From the NCBI RefSeq assembly GCF_030450125.1, contig NZ_CP123923.1:3782001-3846000 (forward strand): DNA of 64,000 nucleotides, written 5' to 3'. Below are positions 1-10,644 of the stretch, one piece after another. A model generated the notes under the pieces. That model saw nothing but the letters and a program-made list of their open reading frames with translations, did not search any database and was not told the DNA's origin. Each line of letters begins with the position of its first letter. Position 1 is the first letter of the stretch. Made by a program: the position numbers and the translations under genes. Origin of the DNA: Streptomyces sp. WP-1 (lineage in GTDB: Bacteria; Actinomycetota; Actinomycetes; Streptomycetales; Streptomycetaceae).

Positions 1-1
1 G

Positions 2-966
2 GCCCGCAGGTTACGGGTGTCGCGGAAGTCGGCGTACGCCTGGCACGCTGCCTGGCGGGACGGCGGCAGAGCGGCTCTGGTGTCCAAGGGGCCCGGCGGC
101 TTTCCGTGTCAGCTCAGCGATGCCCAGGCAGAACGCCTGCAGGCCGAGCTGGAGGCCGGCCCTGCGGCGCACGGCTGGGTGGAGGACCAGAGGTGGACCC
201 TCGCGCGTGTGGCCGAGCTGATCCACCGGCTGTTCGGGCACCGGTACACCCCGCGCGGGGTGTCGTATCTGCTGCATCGGCTGGGGTGGTCGCCGCAGGT
301 CCCCGCGCACCGGGCCGTCGAGCGCGACGAGCAGGCTGTGGCCAGGTGACGGGAGGAGCAGTGGTCGAGGGTAAGAGGACGGCCCAGCTCTTGGGCGCGT
401 GGGTAGCTTTCGAGGACGAGGCCGGGCAGGACCTGAAGCCCGGCAAGGGCCGCACCTGGTCGCGGCAGGGCAGGACGCCGCTGGTCAAGGTGACAGGCAA
501 GGGTTCGGGCCGGGTCCTGATGGCCGGGATGATCTGCGTCAGACCCGGCCGCGAGACCCGTCTGATCTACCGGACGCAGACGTACCGGGGCCGTACCGGC
601 GAGAAGAAGGGCTTCCGGGCTCGCGAGTTCGCGGACCTGCTGACCTCCGCCCGTCGGCAGCTCGGTGGTGCACCGCTGATCGTGGTGTGGGACAACGCCA
701 GCACTCATCACGCCAAGGCCCTAAGGGAGTTCTGCGAACGCAACAGCGACTGGCTGACCATCGTCAAGCTCCCGCCCTACGCGCCCGACCTCAACCCCGT
801 CGAAGGCGTATGGGCCCATCTGAAGAAGTCCCTGGCCAACCTCGCACCCCGCACGATCGAAGACCTCACCCCACTCGTGAAGAACCGCCTACGCGACATC
901 CAAGGCCGACCCAAGGTCCTCGACGGCTTCATCGCCGAGACCGGACTGGGAGTGCAGTCTCCGTAG
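2..966 (+). pseudogene. IS630-family transposase, frameshifted and cut by the window edge
   Basis: This is a DDE transposase in two reading frames. The first frame is open to the left edge and ends at 349; it encodes the N-terminal helix-turn-helix region ([12 protein letters not shown]). The second frame carries the catalytic domain: first Asp in VAFEDEAG, second Asp in VVWDNASTH, and Glu in NPVEGVWAH, ending at 966. Adding one G at the TGA at 347-349 would join the frames as AVARW followed by VVEGKR, which suits the family, so a one-base deletion is the simplest reading. A GTG at 361 preceded by GGGAGGAG (351-358) could still start the catalytic part on its own. The 5' end and terminal inverted repeats were not found. 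Confidence 0.85.
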
Positions 967-1433
967 CCCTGTCACCCCACCCTTTCAACCTCAGAGGCAC
1001 GTCTGACGGAAAGAACTCGCCTGCGAAGGGCCGTATGATCATCCGCCGTTACGGAGCCCAGCCATGGCGTATGGGCGGGGAGCACTACGAGCACCTGGCC
1101 GCTCGAACAGCCACGCCGAGGGCTGCCGCTCGACGGCCAGCTCGTCAGCGCGGCCTGGACCCAGATCTCGCCTCTGCGATGTCCGCTCCCGGAGTCGCGC
1201 TCCATGAGGAGGTCACCTTCGACCTTCTGGTGAATGACCTGTCGGGTCGAACGCAGGGACACCTTGGGACACGCGGGGGGCTCAGGGTGCAGGGTGGGAG
1301 CCCCAGCGCTGGGAGCCATCGGGGAGCCGATCCGCTCCCCGAGCCCCTTCCAAGCCACGCGGCAACAACCGATCCCATCCTTCCGACCTGCGGAAACGCC
1401 ATCGAGGCTGGCAGGCTCAGCGCCCGAACCTCA
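967..1433. other. gene-poor end of the integrated element
   Basis: I see no supported gene here. Short open frames exist, but none has a ribosome binding site, a recognisable domain or Streptomyces-like third-position GC along its length. The most distal one runs straight into the tRNA fragment, so it is a translation of non-coding DNA. The stretch is probably the non-coding arm of the element next to its attachment site. Confidence 0.5.
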
Positions 1434-1475
1434 TTCGGGACGAAGAGGTCGTGGGTTCAAATCCCGCCACCCCGA
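1434..1475 (+). other. attachment site: isolated 3' half of tRNA-Pro(CGG)
   Basis: The sequence contains a proline anticodon loop TTCGGGA (1434-1440), the 3' anticodon stem CGAAG, a T-arm GTGGG/TTCAAAT/CCCGC (1451-1467) and the 3' acceptor strand CACCCCG with discriminator A (1468-1475). The matching 5' acceptor strand, D-arm and 5' anticodon stem are absent upstream, so this is not a complete tRNA gene. Elements of the pSAM2 type integrate into the 3' end of tRNA-Pro in Streptomyces and duplicate this segment, so I read it as an att site. The segment is followed by its own hairpin at 1496-1524. Confidence 0.75.
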
Positions 1476-1495
1476 CAGCTGAAGTACCAGGTCAG

Positions 1496-1524
1496 GGGCC
1501 TGATCCGCTTAGTGGGTCGGGCCC
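1496..1524 (+). terminator. hairpin after the tRNA-Pro fragment
   Basis: An 11-bp stem pairs 1496-1506 with 1514-1524 across a seven-base loop, with three G-T pairs, and is followed by TT. Its position 20 bases after the acceptor strand suggests it is the original tRNA-Pro terminator, retained on the chromosomal side of the insertion. Confidence 0.55.
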
Positions 1525-1611
1525 TTGAGTGGTTTCTGGAGGTAGCGGACTGGCCGCCTGACCGGGGTGGCATGATCTGGCCGGCCCGATCCCGGTGGCC
1601 CCGGGTGCTCG

Positions 1612-2216
1612 TCAGGACGAGGGCGGGGTGCTCGCTGACCAGAAGTCGGAGTGGATGTAGGGGAGTCCTTTGGATTCCGGGGAGGCGGGGTCCAGGGGCT
1701 TGCGGGGAGGGTCGGTGACCTTTGACTCGGTGACGCACGGGGAGATCACGTGGAACCCGGCCTGGCCCTTGTAGTCGAACTCCAGGCCGACCTCGAAGCC
1801 GTCGGGTGCGGTCGCGAAGATCGCCGGCATGTCGGCGCTGTCGCGGACCGACGTGATCTTGTAGCCCTCCTTCTTCCAGAAGCGCTCCACGACACCGAGG
1901 AAGCCGCCACGGCGCTCCGGCGCGATGATCGTCATCACGTGGCGTCGGCGGCTCACCGAACCGGTCACGGTGCCGTCGTTCTTGAAGTCCGTGCAGCTGG
2001 ATTCGCTCGACGGCCCCCGCATGACCTCGACCGACGGGTTGACCGCCTTGAGGGTCGCGTCGATGATTCCCTCGGCGTGGTCGGCCGCCTCCTGCGTGTT
2101 CATGTTCGTCTCCTTCGGCGCGTCCGCCTTCCTCCCTCGCTTCCGCCGCCGCCGGCGAGGCCACAGCCGGAGACGACGAGGATCGACGCCACGAGGGCCG
2201 CAGCACGGGTTTTCAT
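1612..2216 (-). pseudogene. putative lipoprotein gene with a one-base frameshift
   Basis: An ATG at 2216 opens a lipoprotein signal: MKTRAAALVASILVVSGCGL has a basic start, a hydrophobic core and a VSGC lipobox. That frame runs into an arginine-rich stretch and stops at 2100-2102. The rest of the protein continues in another frame (KADAPKETN then MNTQEAADHAEG) to 1612. A single missing base in the G/A-rich tract around 2127-2135 explains the break. The mature part (about 170 residues, motifs such as GVVERFWKKEGY) resembles small secreted lipoproteins common in Streptomyces, whose function I do not know. An internal ATG at 2103 leaves a 163-residue protein without export signal. The start overlaps the upstream gene by four bases, so the two formed an operon. 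A sequencing error is possible. Confidence 0.7.
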
Positions 2217-3403
2217 CGGTATTTGTCCCAGGTCACGAGGTCAGGACGGTCCGCGACGACGGCCGCGATGTTGGCAGCGGACACAGGGTCCTTGTCCCTG
2301 GCCGGGTTGAAGTAGTTGGAATGCGCCGGGGTGAGCCCCTGCCCGCCGAGCAACGGCACCGGGCCGTCCGACACCTTGAACCGTCTGGCACCGAACGCCT
2401 CGCCGGCCGGGTCCTTACCGAACCAGAGGTCGTCGTCCCCCTGGTCCGCGAGGTCCCCGAGGACATAGGCACCGATGGGACCACCACCGAGGTAGCCGAC
2501 GGTGCCCGCCACGGCCTCCTTCTTCGACGGCAGGTGGGTGACGGGGTCGTTCGCGGCCGCGCCCACGAACACGTGGTCCTTCCCGACCCCGAGGTCCTCC
2601 GCGTGGTCGACGCCGGTACGGGGGCTCCCGACGAGGATGATGTCGTCGGCTCCGGGGGTTCCCCCTGGCTCCTGCGTTGCCGCGCCCACGGGGCGGGATC
2701 CGTAGGAGTGGCCGATCGCGGCCAGGTGCGGGTCCTCGTGGTCGTTCGTCGCGGCGCGTCCGCCCATGAACGAGTTGTACGCCGGTGCGCCCACCTCCGC
2801 GTCATGCGCGGACATCACATCCGCGTCGGACAGCGAGGTGGCGGCGTCCTGGGGAGCGTCGAGCTGCGGCGGGTCGTAGCCCAGCCACACGAGGGACGCG
2901 CTGGACGGATCGATGTTCCGGGCGTCGACCGCGGTGTCGTACGCACGCTTCACGTCGCCCCCGGCGAAACCGTCGTCCAGGGCGGTACCGAGACCGGGAA
3001 CGTACGCCGACACGTTCTCGGGCTTGTCCAAGTTCCCGAACGCGACGACGGCACGGCCGAGTCTCTCGTCGCCGATCCCCAACAGGTACATGGGCGGCTC
3101 TTTGGGGTCCGCCAACTGCTTCGCGGCGTTGCCCTGCATCTGCTGCCGGATGCTCTAGAGAGCGTCCAACTAGGTCTTGGCGCGTTCGCCGGCCTCGCCG
3201 GAGAGTTTGCCGATCAGAATGTCCAGGTTCTCGCGGTTGGCACCGTCCCGAACGTCGGACGGAATGCCGTCCAGATCACCGATGGTCTCGGGAAAGGCCC
3301 GCCGGTACTCGTCGCGCTGCTCGTCGTCGAGGCCGTCCCACCACTTCTTGCGGCCGGCGTGCGACTTGGTTAGCGGAAGATGATCGCGTGGCCCCTCCCC
3401 GTG
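2213..3403 (-). pseudogene. DUF1023 alpha/beta-hydrolase gene interrupted by two TAG codons
   Basis: The intact 3' part (ATG 3139 to 2213, 308 codons) contains the DUF1023 hydrolase domain with nucleophile motif GHSYGS and a C-terminal TPAHSNYF segment. The same frame continues upstream with typical family sequence (KKWWDGLDDEQRDEY, GDLDGIPSDVRDGANREN), but is interrupted by TAG at 3170-3172 and TAG at 3155-3157, only five codons apart (AKT*LDAL*SIRQQ), and by TGA at 3404-3406. The usual long helical N-terminal region before the WW motif is missing. The remaining 308-residue product could still be made from the internal ATG, but no good ribosome binding site precedes it. I call it a pseudogene; it overlaps the lipoprotein gene downstream by ATGA. 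Confidence 0.75.
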
Positions 3404-3506
3404 TCACGCGGTATGCCGCCGGAAGGCGGTGCACGTACGACCGCGACGCCGCAGCGGTCGAGAAGCACGGTGCTGACGCCACGTCGAGCACCGCATCCGT
3501 ACCTGC

Positions 3507-3544
3507 CCCTTGCCGTCCGAGTACGCGTACTCGGACGGCAAGGG
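3507..3544. terminator. 38-bp perfect palindrome, probable terminator
   Basis: Bases 3507-3525 are the exact reverse complement of 3526-3544, giving 19-bp arms with no loop. It lies 15 bases beyond the stop of the membrane protein gene that ends at 3560 on the minus strand, as expected for its terminator. There is no T-tract, which is usual in Streptomyces. Confidence 0.6.
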
Positions 3545-3559
3545 CGCACCGGGCCCGGG

Positions 3560-4096
3560 TCAGTGAGGGTGGCGGTGGTGGTGGGTGTGGGTGGCGGCCA
3601 AGGTGATGAAGAGGGCCAGGACGGCGGCGGGGGTGGTGATCGTGGTCAGCCAGGCCGTCGGGGTGTCGGGGTTCTCGGCCAGGCGGAGGGCGCCGGTGAT
3701 CGCGGCGGTGGTCAGGCCGGTGGTGAGGAGGACGGCGACCACGTAGCGGGTGCGGTCGGGGGCCGGTGGGGCCTGCGCGGGGGTCAACTCCGTCCAGTGG
3801 GTGGCGGCTTCGCGGGTCTCGCGGGAGTGGTGGAGGGCGGAGGAGAGGAGGAGGGCCGCGGCCAGGAAGGTGCCCGTCCCGGCGGCCGTCGCCGGCCACT
3901 TCCAGGGGTTCGTGGTGAGGAGGAGGACGGCGACGGCCGCGGCTGTCGTCCAGGCCGTCACGCAGGACGCCGCCCGCAGCCGGCGGGACACCGGGCGGTC
4001 GGCGCCCGCGCGGAGGTCGGCGAGGGCCGGGAGGTACCAGACACAGCCGGCGGCGGTCACCGCGGTGGTGGCCAGGGCCAGTACGGGATGCGCCAT
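3560..4096 (-). CDS. small membrane protein with histidine-rich tail
   Basis: The 178-residue product begins MAHPVLALATTAVTAAG and has four hydrophobic segments, near residues 5-22, 45-60, 72-88 and 145-165, plus one at 118-135 that may also span the membrane. It ends in a histidine-rich tail (HTHHHRHPH). I do not recognise the family; similar small membrane proteins of unknown role are common in Streptomyces. ATG 4096 was chosen because it starts directly at the first hydrophobic segment and is preceded by GAAAGAGAG. The 237 bases upstream, up to ctaD, hold no gene I can support. The histidine tail could bind metal, which is only a guess. Confidence 0.65.
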   Translation of the reverse strand: MAHPVLALATTAVTAAGCVWYLPALADLRAGADRPVSRRLRAASCVTAWTTAAAVAVLLLTTNPWKWPATAAGTGTFLAAALLLSSALHHSRETREAATHWTELTPAQAPPAPDRTRYVVAVLLTTGLTTAAITGALRLAENPDTPTAWLTTITTPAAVLALFITLAATHTHHHRHPH

Positions 4097-4333
4097 GGCT
4101 CGGGGGTCTCTCTTTCGGGTCGTGGAGGGGTGGGGGCCGGGCGCGCGCTTCCCCCCCGCTCGCTGTCCGGAGGGTGGGGGCCCCAGGGCCCCTGAGGGTT
4201 GTCGTCGCTCGCCCGGCTTTCCCGCCGGTCGGCTGCGCGCGCGGGGCCCCATCGCGTCGGCCCGCTTCTCCGCCGTGCGGCCGTACGCGCCGGATCCCGT
4301 CCGGGGCGGCGGCAAGGAGCCGGAAGAGACGTT

Positions 4334-6034
4334 CTAGCTCGCCGCCTCCGCCTCAAGGGCCGCGATCTCCGGGTGGTGCAGGTCGAAGGCCGGGGATTCG
4401 CTGCGGATGCGCGGCAGGGTGGTGAAGTTGTGGCGCGGTGGCGGGCAGGAGGTGGCCCACTCCAGGGAGCGGCCGTAGCCCCAGGGGTCGTCGACGCCCA
4501 CCGGCTCGGCGTACTTGGCGGTCTTCCAGACGTTGTAGAAGAACGGCAGGATGGACAGGCCGAGGAGGAACGAACCGATGGTGGAGACCGTGTTGAGGGC
4601 GGTGAAGCCGTCGGTGGCGAGGTAGTCGGCGTACCGGCGCGGCATGCCCTCGGCGCCCAGCCAGTGCTGGACGAGGAAGGTGAGGTGGAAGCCCACCGTC
4701 AGCGTCCAGAAGGTGATCTTGCCGAGGCGTTCGTCCAGCATCTTGCCCGTGAACTTCGGCCACCAGAAGTGGAATCCGGCGAACATCGCGTACACGACCG
4801 TACCGAAGATCGTGTAGTGGAAGTGGGCCACCACGAAGTACGAGTCGGAGACGTGGAAGTCCAGCGGCGGCGAGGCCAGGATCACGCCCGTCAGGCCGCC
4901 GAAGACGAAGGTGATGAGGAAGCCGGTCGTCCACAGCATCGGGGTCTCGAAGCTGAGCGAACCCTTCCACATGGTGCCGATCCAGTTGAAGAACTTCACC
5001 CCCGTCGGCACCGCGATCAGGAACGTCATGAAGGAGAAGAAGGGAAGCAGCACGCCGCCGGTGACGTACATGTGGTGGGCCCACACGGTGACCGACAGGC
5101 CCGCGATGGAGATCGTCGCGGCGATCAGGCCCATGTAGCCGAACATGGGCTTGCGGGAGAAGACCGGGATCACCTCGGAGACGATGCCGAAGAACGGCAG
5201 CGCCAGGATGTAGACCTCCGGATGGCCGAAGAACCAGAAGAGGTGCTGCCACAGCAGGGCGCCGCCGTTGGCCGCGTCGAAGATGTGGCTGCCGAACTTG
5301 CGGTCGCACTCCAGCGCGAACAGGGCCGCGGCCAGGACCGGGAAGACGATCAGGACCAGGAGCGCGGTCAGCAGCACGTTCCATACGAAGATCGGCATGC
5401 GGAACATGGTCATGCCGGGCGCGCGCATGCAGATGATCGTGGTGATGAAGTTGACCGCGCCCGCGATCGAGCCGAAGCCGGACAGCGCCACGCCCATGAT
5501 CCACAGGTCGGAGCCGAGGCCCGGCGAGTGCACCGCGTCGGACAGCGGGGCGTACAGGAACCACCCGAAGTCCGCCGCGCCGTCGGGCGTCAGGAAGCCG
5601 CCCGCCGCGATCAGCGAGCCGAACAGGAACAGCCAGAAGGCCAGCATGTTCAGCCGGGGGAACGCCACGTCGGGCGCGCCGATCTGCAGCGGCATGATCC
5701 AGTTGGCGAAGCCGGTGAACAGCGGCATCGCGAACAGCAGCAGCATGATCGAGCCGTGCATGGTGAACGCCTGGTTGAACTGCTCGTTCGTCATGATCTG
5801 GAGCCCGGGGCGGGCCAGTTCGGCGCGCATCAGCAGCGCCAGCACGCCACCGATCAGGAAGAACGCGAACGCGCAGACCAGGTACATCGTCCCGATCTGC
5901 TTGTGGTCCGTGGTCGTCAGCCACTGGATCCAGGTGGGCCGTGCGCGTCGTACGGCCGGCGGCCGGGGGCCGGCCGCCGTGACCTCGGCGCTCGGCCGTT
6001 CGGTCATCACCTTGTGTATCTGTGCCTCGTCCAC
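4334..6034 (-). CDS. ctaD: cytochrome c oxidase subunit I (aa3-type), stand-alone copy
   Basis: This is the catalytic, heme- and copper-bearing membrane subunit of terminal oxidase, which reduces O2 to water and pumps protons. The 566-residue protein has about twelve membrane segments and the expected ligands: His93 (TMHG) and His406 for heme a, His404 (AHFHYT) for heme a3, and His271, His320 and His321 for CuB, with Tyr275 in GHPEVY as the cross-linked tyrosine. PTGVKFFNW supplies the K-channel lysine. The GTG at 6034 is chosen because GGGAGGG lies ten bases upstream; ATG 6007 is an alternative. No ctaC, ctaE or qcr genes are adjacent, so this is probably an accessory copy of the main ctaCDE-encoded subunit. 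Confidence 0.95.
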   Translation of the reverse strand: MDEAQIHKVMTERPSAEVTAAGPRPPAVRRARPTWIQWLTTTDHKQIGTMYLVCAFAFFLIGGVLALLMRAELARPGLQIMTNEQFNQAFTMHGSIMLLLFAMPLFTGFANWIMPLQIGAPDVAFPRLNMLAFWLFLFGSLIAAGGFLTPDGAADFGWFLYAPLSDAVHSPGLGSDLWIMGVALSGFGSIAGAVNFITTIICMRAPGMTMFRMPIFVWNVLLTALLVLIVFPVLAAALFALECDRKFGSHIFDAANGGALLWQHLFWFFGHPEVYILALPFFGIVSEVIPVFSRKPMFGYMGLIAATISIAGLSVTVWAHHMYVTGGVLLPFFSFMTFLIAVPTGVKFFNWIGTMWKGSLSFETPMLWTTGFLITFVFGGLTGVILASPPLDFHVSDSYFVVAHFHYTIFGTVVYAMFAGFHFWWPKFTGKMLDERLGKITFWTLTVGFHLTFLVQHWLGAEGMPRRYADYLATDGFTALNTVSTIGSFLLGLSILPFFYNVWKTAKYAEPVGVDDPWGYGRSLEWATSCPPPRHNFTTLPRIRSESPAFDLHHPEIAALEAEAAS

Positions 6035-6069
6035 CGGACGGCGTCCCTCCCAGCTGTGCATGTCGGAGC

Positions 6070-6122
6070 CGGGCCGGGAAGCGCCACGCGTGCGGGTCGT
6101 GGACCCGGCGCTTCCCGGCCCG
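6070..6122 (-). terminator. hairpin terminator after the SseB gene
   Basis: Sixteen-base-pair perfect arms (6070-6085 with 6107-6122) around a 21-base loop lie between the stop of the SseB gene (6225) and the ctaD start (6034). The hairpin should end SseB transcription and leaves little room for a ctaD promoter downstream of it. Confidence 0.65.
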
Positions 6123-6224
6123 CCACATGATCGGCCCGGGGACACCCCCCGCCGATAGGGCCCAACAGGCCCGGCTCCGGCCGCCGGTAGGGCCGGGTGG
6201 CCCCTCTTGCCCGGCGGCCCCCGG

Positions 6225-7001
6225 TCAGTGGCGGCGGTACAGCGGGGTGCCGAAGACCGCCCTGTCCCCGGGTACGACCGCGAGGTCGAGGCCGCGGTCC
6301 AGACGCACCCGCAGCAGGGGATCACCGGCCAGGTCGGCGGCCAGATCGCGCACGGCCTCGGCCACGTTGTGGGCGGCGGCGGGCAGTTGGTCGTCGGTCC
6401 CGGACGACGCCGGTACGACGACCAGCCGGGCGTCCGTGTCACCGGCGGCCGGCAGCAGATGGGCGCGGCTCACGGCGGGGTGGCGGGCCAGGATCGTACA
6501 CAGGGCCTCGGCGATCTCGGGGTCGCGCGGCGGGGGCAGATGGGGGCGGCGCTCGGCGACCGCGCGCAGGGCGGCGCCGGAGAGTTCGTAGAAGACCGGG
6601 CCGCACACGTCGACCAGCAGGGTCTCGGCGCCCGCGTGCCAGGCCGCCTCGACCGCCTTGCAGGCCGGGACCGGGGCGGGGCGGGCGTCGGGGCGCCAGC
6701 GGGTCAGCGCGTCGAGGCCGGTGAAGGCCGGCAGTCCGCGGCGGCCGTCGGGCAGGCTCAGGGTGGCGACCGCCATGTCGCTCGTCTTCTCGCCCGCGCG
6801 GCCGTCCGGGCCGGTCTCCGTCTCGCCGAGTACGGCGACGACCGGCACCAGCAGGCGGGCGTCCGCGAGCAGGGCGAGCAGTTCGGTCTCCGCGGTGACG
6901 GAGGGGGCTTTGGACCAGGCGGCCAGGGCGGCGGCGAGGCGGGGTTCGGGTGAGCCGTCGTCGCCCGCGAAGCCCGGGTCGGGGATGTTCTTGCGCTCCA
7001 T
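6225..7001 (-). CDS. SseB-family protein
   Basis: The 258-residue soluble protein has the SseB N-terminal domain: an acidic region followed by [20 protein letters not shown] and a strand-turn pattern with [12 protein letters not shown] and a VDVCGP segment. A second SseB-type half follows (residues about 150-258, ending GTPLYRRH). SseB proteins are named for the serine-sensitivity phenotype in E. coli; their biochemical role is unclear, so none is assigned here. ATG 7001 begins [16 protein letters not shown], a conserved start in actinobacterial relatives as far as I recall. The gene stands alone between a VKOR gene and ctaD, with a terminator after it. Confidence 0.75.
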   Translation of the reverse strand: MERKNIPDPGFAGDDGSPEPRLAAALAAWSKAPSVTAETELLALLADARLLVPVVAVLGETETGPDGRAGEKTSDMAVATLSLPDGRRGLPAFTGLDALTRWRPDARPAPVPACKAVEAAWHAGAETLLVDVCGPVFYELSGAALRAVAERRPHLPPPRDPEIAEALCTILARHPAVSRAHLLPAAGDTDARLVVVPASSGTDDQLPAAAHNVAEAVRDLAADLAGDPLLRVRLDRGLDLAVVPGDRAVFGTPLYRRH

Positions 7002-7071
7002 TGCGCGACGCTAACCGGGGCAACGCGGGCGACGGCAGGGCCGGTCGGCCCCGGCCGCCGTGACGGCGGGG

Positions 7072-7734
7072 TCAGAACAGCGACACCCAGTAGTCCCACC
7101 ACCGTGTGCCGATCAGCATCACGATGCCCAGGTACCAGGTGAACGGCACCACCCAGTGGAACTCCAGCACGCCCGCCACCACGGCGCGGGGCACGCGGAT
7201 GACGCCGTGCCGCAGGTTGTGCGCGGTGGTGTACCAGAACATGGCGATGGTGGCCGCCCAGGCCAGGCAGCACCACAGGCACAGCGCGCCGATGTCGTAC
7301 AGGGCCTGGCTCATCAGCCACATGCAGAAGCCCGCGCCGGACAACGTGCCCGCGTTCAGGCCGAGCCAGAACCAGCGCCGGAAACGGGCGCCGGACAGCA
7401 GGGCGAAGCCGGTGGTGACCACGACCGGATAGGCGGCGAGGCCCAGCAGCGGGTTGGGGAAGCCGAAGACGGACGCCTGGGCGCTACGCATCACATCGGA
7501 GCAGGACAGCACCGGGCTGAGGTTGCAGGACGGGGTGAAGTGCGGGTCCTGGATCAGCTGGATCTTGTCGATCGTGATCACGAAGGAGGCCAGGATGCCG
7601 AGCGCGCCGGTCACGATCAGCAGCCAGGCGAAGGCGCGGGAGGCGTGGGCCGTGGCCTCGGGCGGGATCGGGCGGCTGCCGCCGTGCCGGTCCCGCTGCC
7701 GGGGAGTGGCGCCGGTGGTCGTGTCACTGGTCAT
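7072..7734 (-). CDS. VKOR-family membrane oxidoreductase
   Basis: The 220-residue protein belongs to the vitamin K epoxide reductase family, four-helix membrane enzymes that pass electrons from DsbA-like thiol oxidases to quinones during disulfide bond formation. It shows a loop cysteine pair (Cys70 and Cys78 in SCNLSPVLSCSD) and the active-site CxxC (Cys152 and Cys155 in CLWCC) at the start of the last core helix. About 30 polar residues precede the first helix (FAWLLIVTGALGILASFVI). No fused or adjacent DsbA-like protein is present, so its partner must be elsewhere. The start ATG at 7734 is the only good candidate. Confidence 0.88.
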   Translation of the reverse strand: MTSDTTTGATPRQRDRHGGSRPIPPEATAHASRAFAWLLIVTGALGILASFVITIDKIQLIQDPHFTPSCNLSPVLSCSDVMRSAQASVFGFPNPLLGLAAYPVVVTTGFALLSGARFRRWFWLGLNAGTLSGAGFCMWLMSQALYDIGALCLWCCLAWAATIAMFWYTTAHNLRHGVIRVPRAVVAGVLEFHWVVPFTWYLGIVMLIGTRWWDYWVSLF

Positions 7735-7865
7735 CGGGCGTTCCGCCTTGCCGGTGGTGGTCGGGGGCCGACGGACCAGTGAAGTCAGGGCGGGCGGGGG
7801 CGGACAAGGGCCGAACGGCCCGCGCGCGGGTGTGCGAAGGCCTCCGGCGGCGCCGGACGGGTCGG

Positions 7866-8057
7866 CCGCCGGGCGGGTCAGCCACCGGGCGGGTCAGCCG
7901 CCAGGCAGATCAGGCGCTGAGCGGCTCAAAAACGCCGAACGGCTCAGGCGCTGAGCGGCTCAAACGCCGAACGGCTCAGGAGCTGAGCGGCTCAGCCACC
8001 GAGCGCGGCTCAGCCACCGAAACGGCTCAGCAGCCGAACAGCTCAGCAGCCGGGCGG
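7866..8057. repeat. imperfect tandem repeat, period 16-18 bp
   Basis: The 324-base gap between the VKOR gene and the CsoR-like gene is filled by short repeats. GGCTCA occurs at 7923, 7941, 7957, 7973, 7989, 8007 and 8023, with steps of 18, 16, 16, 16, 18 and 16 bases, and a variant (AGCTCA) follows at 8040. Between copies, GCTGAGC and CGCCGAAC alternate. The left part (7866-7910) has a related array of GGGCGGGTCAGCC. The array runs right up to the stop of the CsoR-like gene, so it forms the 3' untranslated region of that transcript. No gene is visible inside. Confidence 0.75.
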
Positions 8058-8058
8058 C

Positions 8059-10504
<2,446 letters not shown>

Positions 10505-10644
10505 CGGACACCACCGAGGGGGCCGCCAACAGGGCCGACACGGGGGCCGCCACGGGACCGTCGCGGGGGCCGAACGCCGGTGTGCGACACGGGCGTTCGG
10601 CCGCCCCTGGAACCAGTCCTCTCCCTGAGGCAGTCTTTCCCCTC

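Larger units (their letters stand above)
1..1475. mobile_element. right end of an element integrated at a tRNA-Pro gene
   Basis: The stretch from the left edge to the lone tRNA-Pro 3' fragment at 1434-1475 reads as the terminal part of an integrated element or of its remains. It contains a broken IS630-type transposase and otherwise no convincing gene. Because the tRNA fragment points rightwards and lacks its 5' half, the element body should lie to the left, with the complete tRNA-Pro gene at its far end outside the window. No integrase is visible here. The boundary is inferred from the tRNA fragment; the other attachment site is not seen. Confidence 0.6.

Noticed and set aside
1..966. Full IS630 element with terminal inverted repeats
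   Set aside because: The left end is outside the window, and no convincing inverted repeat or TA duplication could be assigned after 966.
1390..1475. A complete tRNA-Pro gene
   Set aside because: No CGGGGTG-type 5' acceptor strand, D-arm or 5' anticodon strand can be found at the right distance upstream.
1234..1482. Short open frame covering the attachment site
   Set aside because: Its last third translates the tRNA-Pro fragment and it lacks a ribosome site and codon bias.
3155..3172. Amber codons read through as an amino acid
   Set aside because: No suppressor or pyrrolysine genes are visible and neighbouring genes are decayed as well, so simple inactivation is more likely.
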